A DNA stretch of 64,000 nt from Orobanche coerulescens. Its lineage: Eukaryota > Streptophyta > Magnoliopsida > Lamiales > Orobanchaceae. The stretch lies in NCBI GenBank assembly GCA_033398695.1, contig JAWKAU010000206.1, positions 124,001 through 188,000 of the forward strand, written 5' to 3'. The notes beneath the pieces are model-generated. The model made no database searches, was not told the origin of the DNA, and saw nothing but the letters and a program-made list of their open reading frames with translations. Below, one piece after another: positions 52,180 through 62,746 of this stretch (its first letter is position 1; each line of letters starts with the position of its first letter). Made by a program: the position numbers and the translations under genes.

Positions 52180-53967
52180 GCTCATGAAGTTCCTTTGGAT
52201 TTGGATTTAAGGTTAATGAGGTTCCTATAGGACTAGGCTCATGAAGTTCCTTCGGATTTGGATTAAAGGTTCATGAGGTTCCTACAGGACTAGGCTTATG
52301 AAGTTCCCTTGGATTTGGCTTTAAGTATCATGTGGTACCTAGAGGACTAGGCTCATGAAGTTCCATTGGATTTGGATTTAAGGTTTATGAGGTTCCTAGA
52401 GGACTAGGCTCATGAAGTTCCATTGATTTTGGATTCAAGTATCATGAAGTTCCTATAGGAATAGACTGATGTAGTTCCATTCGATTTGGATTTAAGGTTT
52501 ATAAGGTTCTTAGAGGACTAGACTCAAGAAGTTCCTTTGAGTTTGGATTTAAGGTTCATGAGGTTAGTAGAGGAGTAGGCTCATGAAGTTCCTTTGGATT
52601 TGGATTTAAGGTTCATGAGGTACCTAGAGGACTAGGCTCATGAAGTTCCATTGGATTTCGATAGGACTAGGCTCATGAAGTTCCATAGGATTTGGATTTA
52701 AGGTTCATGAGGTTCTTAGTGGACTAGGCTCATGAAGTTCGCTTGGATTTAGATTAAATGTTCATGTAGTTCCTAGAGAACTAGGCTCATGAAGTTTCTT
52801 CAGAGTTGGATTAAAGGTTCATGAGGTTCCTAGAGGACTAAGCTCATGAAGTTCCTTCAGATTTGGATTAAAGGTTCATGAGGTTCCTAGAGAACTAGGC
52901 TCATGAAGTTTATTTGGATTTGATTTAATGTTCATGAGGTTCCTAGAGGACTAGGCTTATGAAGTTCCTTTGGATCTGGATTAAAGGTTCATGAGGTTCC
53001 TCGAGGACTAGGCTCATGGGGTTCCTTTAGATTTAGATTTAAGGTTCATGAGGTACCTAGAGGACTAGGCTCATGAAGTTCCATTGGATTTGGATTTAAG
53101 GTTCCTGAGGTTCATAGAGGACTAGGCTCATGAAGTTCCATTGGATTTAGATTTAAGGTTCATGAGGTTCCTAGAGGACTAGGGTCATGACGTTCTTTTT
53201 TATTTGGATTAAAGGTTCATAGAGTTCCTAGAGAACTAGGCTCATGAAGTTTCTTCGAATTTGGATTAAAGGTTCATGAGGTTCCTAGAGAACTAGGCTC
53301 ATGAAGTTCCTTCGGATTTGGATTAAAGGTTCATGAGGTTCCTAGAGGACTAGGCTCATGAAATTCCTTTGGATTTGGATTTAAGGTTAATGAGGTTCCT
53401 ATAGGACTAGGCTCATGAAGTTCCTTCGGATTTGGATTAAAGGTTCATGAGGTTCCTACAGGACTAGGCTTATGAAGTTCCCTTGGATTTGGCTTTAAGT
53501 ATCATGTGGTACCTAGAGGACTAGGCTCATGAAGTTCCATTGGATTTGGATTTAAGGTTTATGAGGTTCCTAGAGGACTAGGCTCATGAAGTTCCATTGA
53601 TTTTGGATTCAAGTATCATGAAGTTCCTATAGGAATAGACTGATGTAGTTCCATTCGATTTGGATTTAAGGTTTATAAGGTTCTTAGAGGACTAGACTCA
53701 AGAAGTTCCTTTGAGTTTGGATTTAAGGTTCATGAGGTTAGTAGAGGAGTAGGCTCATGAAGTTCCTTTGGATTTGGATTTAAGGTTCATGAGGTACCTA
53801 GAGGACTAGGCTCATGAAGTTCCATTGGATTTTGATAGGACTAGGCTCATGAAGTTCCATAGGATTTGGATTTAAGGTTCATGAGGTTCTTAGTGGACTA
53901 GGCTCATGAAGTTCGCTTGGATTTAGATTAAATGTTCATGTAGTTCCTAGAGAACTAGGCTCATGAA
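52180..53967. repeat. Higher-order duplication, 1174 bp, second copy partial
   Basis: The private words cctacaggactaggcttatg and ggctttaagtatcatgtgg occur near 52281 and 53455, 1174 bp apart. The match runs to about 52793 and 53967, where the second copy switches into the 6.28-kb duplicated block. Confidence 0.83.
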
Positions 53968-55576
53968 GTTTCTTTGGATTTGGATTTAAGGTTGTTGAGG
54001 TTCCTATAGGACTAGGCTAATGAAGTTCCTTCGGATTTGGATTAAAGGTTCATGAGGTTCCTAGAGGACTAGGCTCATGAAGTTCCCTTGGATTTGGATT
54101 TAAGTATCATGAGGTTCCTAGAGGACTAGACTCATGAAGTTTCATTGATTTTGGATTCAAGTTTCATGAAGTTCCTAGAGGACTAGACTGATGTAGTTCC
54201 GTTCGATTTGGATTTAAGGTTCATAAGGTTCTTAGAGGACTAGACTCAAGAAGTTCATTTGAGTTTGGATTTAAGGTTCATGAGGTTCATAGAGGACTAG
54301 GCTCATAAAGTTTTTTTGGATTTGGATTAAAGGTTCATAGGGTTCTAGTGGATTAGGCTCATGAATTTCATTCAGATTTAGATTAAAGGTTTACAAGGTT
54401 TCTATAGGACTAGGCTCATAAATTTCCATTGAATTTGGATTTAAGGTTTATGAGGTTCTTAGAAGACTAGGCTCATGATTCGATTGGATTTGGATTTAAG
54501 GTTCATGAGGTTCCTAGAGGAATAGGATCATGAGGTTCCTTTGATTTGGATTTAAGGTTCATGAGGTTTCTAAAGGATAAGGCTGATGAAGATCCATTCG
54601 ATTCGGATTTAAGGTTCATGAGGTTCCTAGAGGACTAAACTTAATAAGTTCCTTCAGATTTAGATTAAAGGTTTACAAGGTTCCTAGAGGACTAGGCTCA
54701 TGAAATTCCTTTGGATTTGGATTAAAGTTTCAAGAGGTTAATTGAGAACTAGGCTCATGAAATCCCATTGGATTTGCATTTAAGGTTCACGAGGTTCCTA
54801 GACAATTAGGCTCATGAAGTTCAATTAGATTTAGATTTGAGGTTCATGAGGTTCCTAAAGGACTAGGCTCATGAAGTTTCTTCGGATTTAGATTACAGAT
54901 TCATGAGGGTCCTAGAGGACTAGGCTCATGTCGTTCCTTTGAATTTCATTTAAGATTCATAGGGTTCCTAGAAGACTAGGCTCATGAAGTTCCTTCGAAT
55001 TTAGATTACATGTTCATGAGGTTCCTAGAGGACTAGGCTCATGTCGTTCCTTTGAATTTCATTTAAGATTCATGAGGTTCCGAGAAGACTAGGCTCATGA
55101 ATTTCCTTCGAATTTAGATTATATGTTCATGAGGTTCCTAGAGGACTAGGCTCATGTCGTTCCTTTGAATTTCATTTAAGATTCATGAGGTTCCTGGAGG
55201 ACTAGAATCATGAAGTTCCTTTGGATTTGGATTAAAGGTTCATGAGGTTAGTAGAGGAGTAGGCTCATGAAGTTCCTTTGGATTTGGATTTAAGGTTCAT
55301 GAGGTACCTAGAGGACTAGGCTCATGAAGTTACATTGGATTTCGATAGGACTAGGCTCGTGAAGCTCCATAGGATTTGGATTTAAGGTTTATGAGTTTCT
55401 TAGTGGACTAGGCTCATGAAGTTCGCTTCGATTTGGATTAAATGTTCATGGAGTTCCTAGAGAACGAGGCTCATGAAGTTTCTTCGGATTTGGATTAAAG
55501 GTTCATGAGGTTCCTAGAGGACAAGGCTCATGAAGTTTATTTGGATTTGATTTAAGGTTCATGAGGTTCCTAGAGG

Positions 55577-55581
55577 ACTAG
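55577..55581. repeat. Target-site duplication of element 2, left copy (actag)
   Basis: actag precedes the TG of the 5' LTR and recurs at 62742-62746. Because every monomer has this word at this phase, the match is less decisive than in unique DNA. Confidence 0.8.
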
Positions 55582-55915
55582 TGTTAGCCCCTTAGCCGAT
55601 GACTCGGCCCCGGGCGCACCAGGTTGCGGAAGGCTGCGCGCCCAGGGGGCGAGGGGTGCCGAGAGGGTGCGGCACCGGATCCATGCAAGGAGGAAAGGCG
55701 TGAAATGAGGTTCCGTGGCAAGATGTTGGTGACTTTGCTCGGAAGGGTCATGCAGGACTTGCATTGGAAGTGAAAAAAATGGGCAGACTTTGAGTTGAGG
55801 TTATTAGTGGACTCCTCAGCTTTTCAGTATCCACTGCTATCACAAGGGAAAATCTTTCTAAGCCTATTATAGGGGGGGAGTGCTCCAGTGAGCTGGCTGC
55901 GAGCTGGTCGAGTGA

Positions 55916-56416
55916 CGGTTATCGGCCAAGACCTTGTGGGAAGTTTCGGACATGATGTGGCTCGGGTCAAAAACGGGTCACGGGTTTCGAGGATCCAAAC
56001 CCATAATCCGGGTTGGGTCGATCTATGCGGATATTCGAGGGCAACGTCCGAGTCATGCGGACTCGGACTACTTGTGGGCAACAAGGGTCGGAAATGTGAG
56101 CTGGTTCAACACTTAGCGAGCTGGATGCCCCGCGCGCAAGGGAACGCGAGATATTGGCGCGCGCGGGACTTAGACAGGTGTTGGGCGGCAGTTACGCCCA
56201 TTCCAGCGTGGCATTGACGGTTATTGCTCGAGCGGTTATCCGAAGGAACTTCGAGAGCGTGCATGCGGCATGCGAATACAGTGTCCGATAAGTAAGCGGC
56301 GGTTGGCGGTTACTCGATGCGGTTAACGGCGGTTAACCGATACGTGGCACGGCGACATAACCTTGCGGGCGGTTATGTAGTATGCTGGACACGCAGCATA
56401 ACCTTACGGACGGTTA
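55916..56416 (+). promoter_or_regulatory. Cluster of CGGTTA (MYB-type) words in U3 of element 2
   Basis: CGGTTA occurs on the plus strand at 55916, 56218, 56233, 56307, 56320, 56330, 56370 and 56411; the 56330 copy also forms a TAACCG on the other strand. All lie upstream of the TATA box, seven of them within 280 bp of it. AACNG/CNGTTA is the known core of plant MYB binding sites, so MYB-driven transcription is a reasonable inference. Confidence 0.5.
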
Positions 56417-56419
56417 TGC

Positions 56420-56425
56420 CACGTG
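56420..56425. promoter_or_regulatory. G-box CACGTG in 5' LTR of element 2
   Basis: A perfect CACGTG lies 62 bp before the TATA box and next to a CGGTTA word. It is the canonical site for plant bHLH and bZIP factors. It is preserved at 62318-62323 in the 3' LTR. Confidence 0.5.
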
Positions 56426-56487
56426 TTTGTTTTACGTTTGTCCATTTGTCCCAGCAGTTGGGGGATTGTCCTCTGCAACCTTAGGCC

Positions 56488-56496
56488 TATAAATAG
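56488..56496 (+). promoter_or_regulatory. TATA box of element 2, 5' LTR
   Basis: tataaatag in a GC-richer context matches the plant TATA consensus closely. Transcription would be expected to start about 25-35 bp downstream, near 56520, marking the U3/R boundary. The same word is at 62386-62394. Confidence 0.75.
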
Positions 56497-56845
56497 TCTA
56501 AGGGCACTCGGTTTTGAGATAGAGGGAAACGAGTGCAGGAAAAACGAAGTGCATTTTGTGAGCACTGAGTGGAGTGAGCCATTGTGTGTGTAACTCTGGC
56601 CGATTTGGTCTTTGTACGAATTGTTGGAAGTAGTGCAAAGTTGGGAGGATTTCTCCTGTAAATTTATGTGTGTTGATGCTGTTTTTCCATTGTGCTTGTG
56701 GTGAGCTTTACTTTTCATATTTTCCAGTTTCATATAAACACGAGGGTTTGAAAGGGAAAAGGGCTGACTGATTGGTGCACAATCAGGCCGCACAGGCGTG
56801 TAAATTTGCGAAAAATTTAACCTCGAAATTTAACCCTGTGACAAG

Positions 56846-56859
56846 TGGTATCAGAGCCC
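56846..56859 (+). other. Primer-binding site, initiator-Met tRNA type (element 2)
   Basis: TGGTATCAGAGCCC starts two bases after the 5' LTR and matches the complement of the initiator-Met tRNA 3' end over its first 12 bases. The Gag ATG follows at 56894, leaving a short 50-base leader. Confidence 0.93.
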
Positions 56860-56893
56860 GATTTGGGTTCTGACGGAATTTCTTTGAGAAGAA

Positions 56894-58999
56894 ATGGCTG
56901 ATCCGAAGACAAGAGAGGAACGTTTGGCGTCCTTGGAAACACGGGTTCTCAGATTGGAAAACTTGGTGGGACAACCTCCACAAACTTCAGTTGTTACGGG
57001 GATCTTTCAACGGTTTCAAGCGATCGATGAGTCCGTTGAAGCGATTCGAAAGTTGGCAGAGAGCACCCAGAAATCATTGGATGGGTTGCCTGAGTTTGTT
57101 GAAGGAAGGATTGTTGGGTGTCAAGAGGATATCGGTAATCTCTGTGACACGCTCGATATCAAGTTGATGGGAATCAAAGATGACGTGAAAGTCTTGAAGA
57201 AGGTCGTTGGATCAAGTTCCAGCGAAGACCGTCCTTCTTCATCCAAGGTGAAAGTTCCTGAACCTAAGCAATTTGGCGGTGTGCGGAGCGCCAAAGAGTT
57301 GGAAAACTTCTTGTGGGACATGGAGGCATACTTCAATGCGGCTCATGTTCCCGACAAGGAGAAGGTGCAGATTACTAGCATGTATCTCACGGGAGATGCA
57401 AAGTTGTGGTGGCGTGCACGTCTATCAGACGATGCTAGTGCGAATCGTGAACCTATCGAGACTTGGGAAACTCTGAAGAAAGAGTTGAAGGATCAGTTCC
57501 TTCCTTGCAACACGGAGTGGTTGGCAAGGAGTGCGCTGCGTAATTTGAGACAGACGGGGGCTGTACTTGAGTACGTGAAGGAATTTAGTTCCTTAATGCT
57601 GGATATTCGTGACATGTCGGAGGGAGACAAATTGTTCAACTTCTTGGCGGGATTGCAGTCTTGGGCCCAAACTGAATTGCGGAGGCAAGGGGTCAAAGAC
57701 TTGCCATCGGCCATTGCTGCGGCAGACGGCCTTGTGGATTATAAGGTCATTGGTGCTCCGGACCAGAATCGGAATAAAAAGGATTCCGGGAAGGAGAAGT
57801 TCGTTAAGAGCAAGAAGGATAAGAATGGGAAGTATAAGAAGAAGAAAGGCTATGACGGAAATGCCAGAAAGCCAAGGGAAGTGTCCAAACAACAACCTGT
57901 TATGGACAAAACAAACTGCGGTTGCTTCTTATGCGGTGGAGACCATCGGATGCGAGATTGCTCGAAACGTGGGAAGTTGAATGTAATTGTGGCCGAGGAT
58001 GACGCGAAAAGTGAGGATGATGGCCCGTGCCGGGTAAATCCTATGCAGTTGCTTTGTGCGATTCAAAGCAAGCCCCAGAAGTCGAGTCTGATGTATGTGA
58101 AGACTCTCGTGAATGGAAAAGAGGTAATGGCACTCGTTGATTCAGGTGCCACTCATAACTTTGTGGCCGATCATCAAATTCATAGGCTGGGATTGAATTT
58201 GATGAATAAGAGTAGTAGCCAAATGAAGACCGTGAATGCACCGGCTCAAATCATCAAGGGTGTTGCGGAAGTGGATCTTGCGATCGGACCGTGGAAGGGA
58301 CGGTGTCCTTTGAGAGCCACTCACCTTGACGATTTTGATCTCATCCTAGGAATGGAATTCCTATTATCGACGAAAGTCGCGGTGATGCCACATTTGGGAG
58401 GTATACTCATTTCAGATGAAAGCTGTCCTTGCTTTGTTAAGGGTTCATTTGTGTCGTTGGACAAAGGGGATGGAAAGAAGACGAGTTTGATCTCGGCCAT
58501 ACAGGTCAAGTATGGGATAAGACATGGCGAACCCACCTACCTTGCTGTATTGGTTGAGATCAAACAGGATGTATACCAGGATGTGCCCGATGTTGTTGCG
58601 GATTTGCTTGAGGAATTCGGGGATATCATGCCACCCGAATTGCCGAAAGTATTACCACCAAGACGTGCTTGTGACCATAAGATCGAGTTGGAACCAGGTG
58701 CGAGACCTCCTGCGCAAGCACCTTACAGGATGCCACCAGCGGAGTTGGCCGAGTTAAGGAGACAGTTGGACGAATTGTTGGAGACAGGATTGATCCAGCC
58801 TTCCAAAGCTCCATATGGGTCGCCGGTTCTATTCCAGAAAAAGCAAGATGGTACGCTGAGGATGTGTGTGGATTATAGGGCTTTGAATAAGGTTACTATC
58901 AAAAATAAGTACCCTATTCCAAACGCTCTCGATCTGTTTGACAAGTTGGCACGAGCAAGATGGTACACAAAGATTGATCTAAGGTCGGGATATTGGTAG
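56894..58999 (+). pseudogene. gag-pol: Gag, protease and N-terminal RT of element 2, ended by an amber codon
   Basis: An open frame of 701 codons from ATG 56894, the first methionine after the primer site. Residues 1-118 are helical and acidic. Residues about 124-285 are the Gag capsid domain ([50 protein letters not shown]). A Lys-rich stretch at 293-325 precedes a zinc knuckle C344-C347-H351-C356, the short-spaced form. The aspartic protease follows, with D416 in [11 protein letters not shown] and the later ILGME motif. RT begins near residue 610 ([25 protein letters not shown]) and reaches DLRSGYW, where TAG at 58997-58999 stops it. The frame continues correctly beyond, so this is a point mutation in a once-continuous polyprotein. 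The role was RNA packaging, particle maturation and DNA synthesis in the cytoplasm. Confidence 0.92.
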
Positions 59000-59017
59000 G
59001 TGCGGGTTGCCCCATGA

Positions 59018-59810
59018 GATGAGGCAAAAACTACCTTCGTGACGAGATATGGGTCGTTCGAATCATTAGTGATGCCTTTCGGCTTAACTAATGCCCCTGC
59101 TACTTTCTGTAATCTCATGAATGATGTTTTGTATGAGTTCCTTGATCGTTTTGTTGTTGTGTATTTGGATGATATCGTTGTTTATTCTGAGTCTTTAGAG
59201 GACCATTTGGTGCACCTACGGTCGGTTTTCATAAAGCTGCGGGAAAATAAGCTTTATGCTAAGAAGGAGAAGTGTGAATTTTGTCGGGACAAAATCACTT
59301 TTCTTGGTCACATTATTAGCCAAGGAAAAATCTGCATGGACCCTAAGAAAATACAGGCTGTTGTGGATTGGCCGGTTCCATCAAAGGTTGCGGAGTTGCG
59401 GTCGTTCTTGGGATTAGCGAACTATTACCGTCGGTTCGTGAGGGGGTATTCCAAGATCGCCAACCCTTTGACGGATTTACTTAAGAAGGACAAGCAGTGG
59501 GAATGGACATTAGAATGTCAGGAAGCCTTGGAGAAATTGAAACAGGCCATTACATCGGAACCTGTTCTCAAGCTCCCAGACTTCGATAAACCGTTTGAAG
59601 TACAAGTGGACGCGTCGGACCGTGCTCTTGGGGGTGTCTTGGTGCAGGACAAGCACCCGATAGCATTCGAAAGTCGGAAGTCAAGGATGTCGGCAAATGA
59701 TGCACCCATGAGAAGGAAATGTCACAGTGATCCATTGTTTGGAAGTGTGGCGCCACTACCTACTGCACGAGATTCACTGTGGTGATCGACAATGTTGCTA
59801 ACACATATTT
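59018..59810 (+). pseudogene. pol: RT palm/connection and broken RNase H of element 2
   Basis: The same frame as the upstream segment resumes after a second stop, TGA at 59015-59017. RT motifs follow: [12 protein letters not shown], the catalytic YLDD at 59162-59173, LGHIIS and the [11 protein letters not shown] connection motif. RNase H starts with its first catalytic Asp at 59609 ([12 protein letters not shown]) and the frame is sound to about 59690. From there to 59810 conserved words appear in changing frames: HEKEM-like and VWRHYL-like words in other frames, then a V-DN-AN-like stretch in the frame of 59779. At least two frameshifting indels are therefore present, one near 59690-59730 and one just before 59811. 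RNase H would have removed the RNA template during DNA synthesis. Confidence 0.88.
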
Positions 59811-61508
59811 CAGACACAAGAAGGCATCTCAAACAAAGCTCGTTGGCAAGAACTCTTGGGCGAGTTCGATTTTACTTGGGTACATCGACCAGGCAAGCAT
59901 AATGATGTGGCTGATGCTCTTAGTCGAAAGGTGGTGGAGGACTATGTGGCGGCCATTACGTTGGTTGAGACGGATTTCTTGAGGAAAATCCGAGAAGTGT
60001 CCCAGAATGATTCGGTTTATTTGAAGCTGCTTGAACAAGTAAATAAGGGCGAGTTGCGGAAATATTGGCTAGATGATGGCATACTCTATGCCAAGGGTGG
60101 CCGAGCATATGTACCAGCAGGTTCGTTGCGACGGGAACTGCTGAGGGAAACACATGACCCTCAGTGGGCTGGACATCCGGGTGTGGAACGGATGTATGCA
60201 TTGCTGTCTCGGAAGTATTATTGGCCAAAGATGGTAGAAGACGTTGAAGCTTATGTTCGGACATGTCTTGTATGCCAACAAGACAAGCTGGAAAGAAAGA
60301 AGGAAGGTGGCTTGCTGCAGCCACTGCCCATTCCGGACAAACCTTTTCAATCACTATCGATGGATTTTATATCGGGCTTTCCAAAGGTGAACGGTATGGC
60401 TTCGATTTTTGTAGTGGTTGATCGATTCTCTAAATATGGCATTTTTGTTGCTGCCCCGAAAGCATGTTCTGCGGATGTTGCTGCCGCATTGTTCTTTAAA
60501 AATGTAGTGAAGTACTTTGGTGTCCCGGAAGATATCGTGAGTGACAGGGATACTCGTTTTACGGGAAGGTTTTGGACGTCGTTATTCAAGATGATGGGTA
60601 CACAATTGAAATTTTCGACGGCGAACCATCCCCAAACTGATGGTCAGACCGAACAGATGAATCAGTTGCTGGAGGAGTACTTGAGACACTATGTTACGGC
60701 GAGTCAACGAAATTGGGTTGAGCTGTTGGACATGGCACAATTCTGTTATAATTTGCACAAGTCATCAGCTACCAATATGAGTCCGTTTGAGTTGGTGTAC
60801 GGCCAACAACCTCAAGCGCCGCATGAAATTGCTGTTCAGAGGACTGGGGGAAATTGTCCGGCTGCTTATCGGTACGCCCGGACGCAACAAGAATTGTTGG
60901 ATGATGCCAAGGAGAGTTTGCAGAAAGCACAGCGTCGAATGAAAAGGTACGCCGATGTGGGAAAGCATCACGTGGAGTTCAGTGTGGGTGATCAAGTTTT
61001 GCTGAAACTTACTCCACAAATTTGGAAGAAGATTTCTTCTAAGGCGGTACATCGTGGCTTAATTCCTAAGTACGATGGTCCATTTGAAGTTATTAGCAGA
61101 GTGGGCAACGTAGCTTATCGTTTGAGATTGCCGGATCGGTTGAAAATTCATCCGACATTTCATGTCTCTTTTCTGAAAAAGTATAGTGAGGATATACTTG
61201 ATGCTTCTCGGAATGAATCGAGAAGGGCTCCACCCGTTGTACGTCAACAGTTCACTAAGGAGGTTCACAAGATCTTGGACGAAAGGACCCGAGGACAGAG
61301 TGTGAAAAACCGGAGGACGGATTACTTAGTCCATTGGAAGGGCGAGTCCGAGGCAGACGCTACTTGGGAACGGAATGTGAATTTGTGGCAGTTTGGAAAG
61401 GAGATTGAGGATTTTATAAGAACGAAGGAAGCTACGACGAGGACGTCGTCCGATTTAGGCGGGGGAGGTTTGTTAGCCCCTTATCCGATGACTCGCCCGG
61501 CGCACTAA
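59811..61508 (+). pseudogene. pol: RNase H end, integrase and chromodomain of element 2
   Basis: An open frame that starts mid-domain at the end of RNase H (FTWVHRPGKHNDVADALSRK). Integrase has a full HHCC zinc site (His 60153 and 60174, Cys 60264 and 60273) and an intact catalytic triad: Asp 60363, Asp 60543 and Glu 60651, the last two separated by 35 residues as in the D,D(35)E family. The GPY/F module (YDGPFEVISRVG) lies near 61072. A chromodomain runs about 61263-61420 with YLVHWKGESEADATWE. It would guide the integrase to marked chromatin in the nucleus. The frame ends at TAA 61506-61508, 38 bases inside the 3' LTR. The 5' LTR has TAG where this copy has TAT (61482-61484), so the older stop probably lay there, also inside the LTR. 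Confidence 0.93.
61461..61468 (+). other. Polypurine tract of element 2
   Basis: gggggagg followed by tt directly precedes the TG of the 3' LTR. It lies inside the end of the coding frame, where it encodes glycines. Confidence 0.8.
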
Positions 61509-62741
61509 AGTTGCGGAAGGCTGCGCGCCTGGGAAGCGAGGTGCCGAGAGGGTGCGGCACCGGATCCATGCAAGGAGGAAAGGCGTGAAATGAGGTTCCG
61601 TGGCAAGATGTTGGTGACTTTGCTCGGAAGGGTCATGCAGGACTTGCATTGGAAGTGAAAAAAATGGGCAGACTTTGAGTTGAGGTTATTAGTGGACTCC
61701 TCAGCTTTTCAGTATCCACTGCTATCACAAGGGAAAATCTTTCTAAGCCTATTATAGGGGGGGAGTGCTCCAGTGAGCTGGCTGCGAGCTGGTCGAGTGA
61801 CGGTTATCGGCCAAGGCCTTGTGGGAAGTTTCGGACATGATGTGGCTCGGGTCAAAAACGGGTCACGGGTCGGTTCAGGGATCCAAACCCATAATCCGGG
61901 TTGGGTCGATCTATGCGGATATTCGAGGGCAACGTCCGAGTCGTGCGGACTCGGACTACTTGTGGGCAACAAGGGTCGGAAATGTGAGCTGGTTCAACAC
62001 TTAGCGAGCTGGATGCCCCGCGCGCAAGGGAACGCGAGATATTGGCGCGCGCGGGACTTAGACAGGTGTTGGGCGACGGTTACGCCCATTCCAGCGTGGC
62101 ATTGACGGTTATTGCTCGAACGGTTATCCGAAGGAACTTCCAGGAGCGTGCATGCGGCATGCGAATACAGGTGTCCGATAAGTAAGCGAGCGGTTGGCGA
62201 CGGTTACTCGATGCGGTTAACGACGGTTAACCGATACCTGGCACGAAGCGGGACATAACCTTGCGGGCGGTTATGTAGTATGCTGGACACGCAGCATAAC
62301 CTTACGGACGGTTATGCCACGTGTTTGTTTTACGTTTGTCCATTTGTCCCAGCAGTTGGGGGATTGTCCTCTGCAACCTTAGGCCTATAAATAGTCTAAG
62401 GGCACTCGGTTTTGAGATAGAGGGAAACGAGTGCAGGAAAAACGAAGTGCATTTTGTGAGCACTGAGTGGAGTGAGCCATTGTGTGTGTAACTCTGGCCG
62501 ATTTGGTCTTTGTACGAATTGTTGGAAGTAGTGCAAAGTTGGGAGGATTTCTCCTGTAAATTTATGTGTGTTGATGCTGTTTTTCCATTGTGCTTGTGGT
62601 GAGCTTTACTTTTCATATTTTCCAGTTTCATATAAACACGAGGGTTTGAAAGGGAAAAGGGCTGACTGATTGGTGCACAATCAGGCCGCACAGGCGTGTA
62701 AATTTGCGAAAAATTTAACCTCGAAATTTAACCCTGTGACA
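61471..62741 (+). repeat. 3' LTR of element 2 (1271 bp)
   Basis: Copy of 55582-56843. It includes the end of the pol frame in its first 38 bases, CGGTTA words (one extra site near 62076 where the 5' LTR reads cagtta), a G-box and a TATA box. It ends CCTGTGACA and is followed by actag. Confidence 0.93.
62318..62394 (+). promoter_or_regulatory. G-box and TATA box in 3' LTR of element 2
   Basis: CACGTG at 62318-62323 and tataaatag at 62386-62394 keep the spacing seen in the 5' LTR. A promoter here would read rightwards out of the element into the satellite array. Confidence 0.6.
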
Positions 62742-62746
62742 ACTAG
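62742..62746. repeat. Target-site duplication of element 2, right copy (actag)
   Basis: actag follows the terminal ACA of the 3' LTR and matches 55577-55581. Confidence 0.8.

Larger units (their letters stand above)
9177..55581. repeat. Satellite array, 57-bp monomer, about 46.4 kb
   Basis: The whole stretch is made of a 57-bp unit in a single orientation, roughly 800 copies. A typical unit is 11322-11378: ggttcatgaggttcctag, aggactagg, ctcatgaagttcc, then ttTggatttggattt-type sequence. The full-length unit carries an imperfect dyad: outer arms TTCATGAG/CTCATGAA, inner arms CCTAG/CTAGG, loop AGGA, with three extra bases (gtt) on the left side only. Recurring variants include a 35-bp short unit lacking 22 bases, units with ctcatgattc lacking four bases, and units with catgtcgttcctttgaatttc. 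Units are arranged in nested higher-order duplications listed separately. No gene is present; the single 64-codon open frame at 18197 exists only because a small deletion breaks the stop pattern. I do not recognise the family. Confidence 0.97.
47690..55581. repeat. Spaced duplication at about 6.28 kb, interrupted by element 2
   Basis: The block 47690-49300 reappears at 53968-55581: gaaatcccattgg lies at 48481 and 54759, 6278 bp apart. The block that follows in the first copy (49360-50620) reappears on the far side of element 2 at 62742-64000, for example aggctcatgattagattgg at 50271 and 63657. The second copy was thus one block before element 2 entered it. Confidence 0.85.
55582..56843 (+). 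repeat. 5' LTR of element 2 (1262 bp)
   Basis: Copy of 61471-62741. It holds a GC-rich first third, a cluster of CGGTTA words, a G-box (56420), a clear TATA box (56488) and a T/G-rich end. Differences from the 3' LTR are mostly small indels concentrated in the first 120 bases and between about 55980 and 56365; the last 450 bases are nearly identical. Short open frames on both strands (for example 55888-56217 and 56404-56793) recur in the other LTR and are not genes. Confidence 0.93.
55582..62741 (+). mobile_element. Element 2: Ty3/Gypsy chromovirus, full-length but defective
   Basis: A 7160-bp LTR retrotransposon with LTRs beginning TGTTAGCCCC and ending CCTGTGACA. It has an initiator-Met primer site, Gag-Pol in one frame in the order Gag, protease, RT, RNase H, integrase, chromodomain, then a G-rich polypurine tract. 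The chromodomain after integrase defines a chromovirus; such domains are known to direct insertion into marked heterochromatin, which fits its place inside a satellite. The Gag style suggests the Galadriel group, but I hold that loosely. Two stop codons in RT and at least two frameshifts in RNase H make this copy inactive. GC content is visibly higher than in the surrounding array. Confidence 0.93.

Noticed and set aside
9177..55581. A CRISPR-like or telomere-like array
   Set aside because: Monomers are directly adjacent without unique spacers, there are no cas genes, and the TTTGGA words inside the monomer are not tandem telomere repeats.
55888..56217. Open frames on both strands in the element 2 LTRs (also 61773-62105, 56404-56793 and 62302-62691)
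   Set aside because: They lie in LTR sequence, differ between the LTRs through frameshifting indels, and overlap promoter words. No domain is visible.
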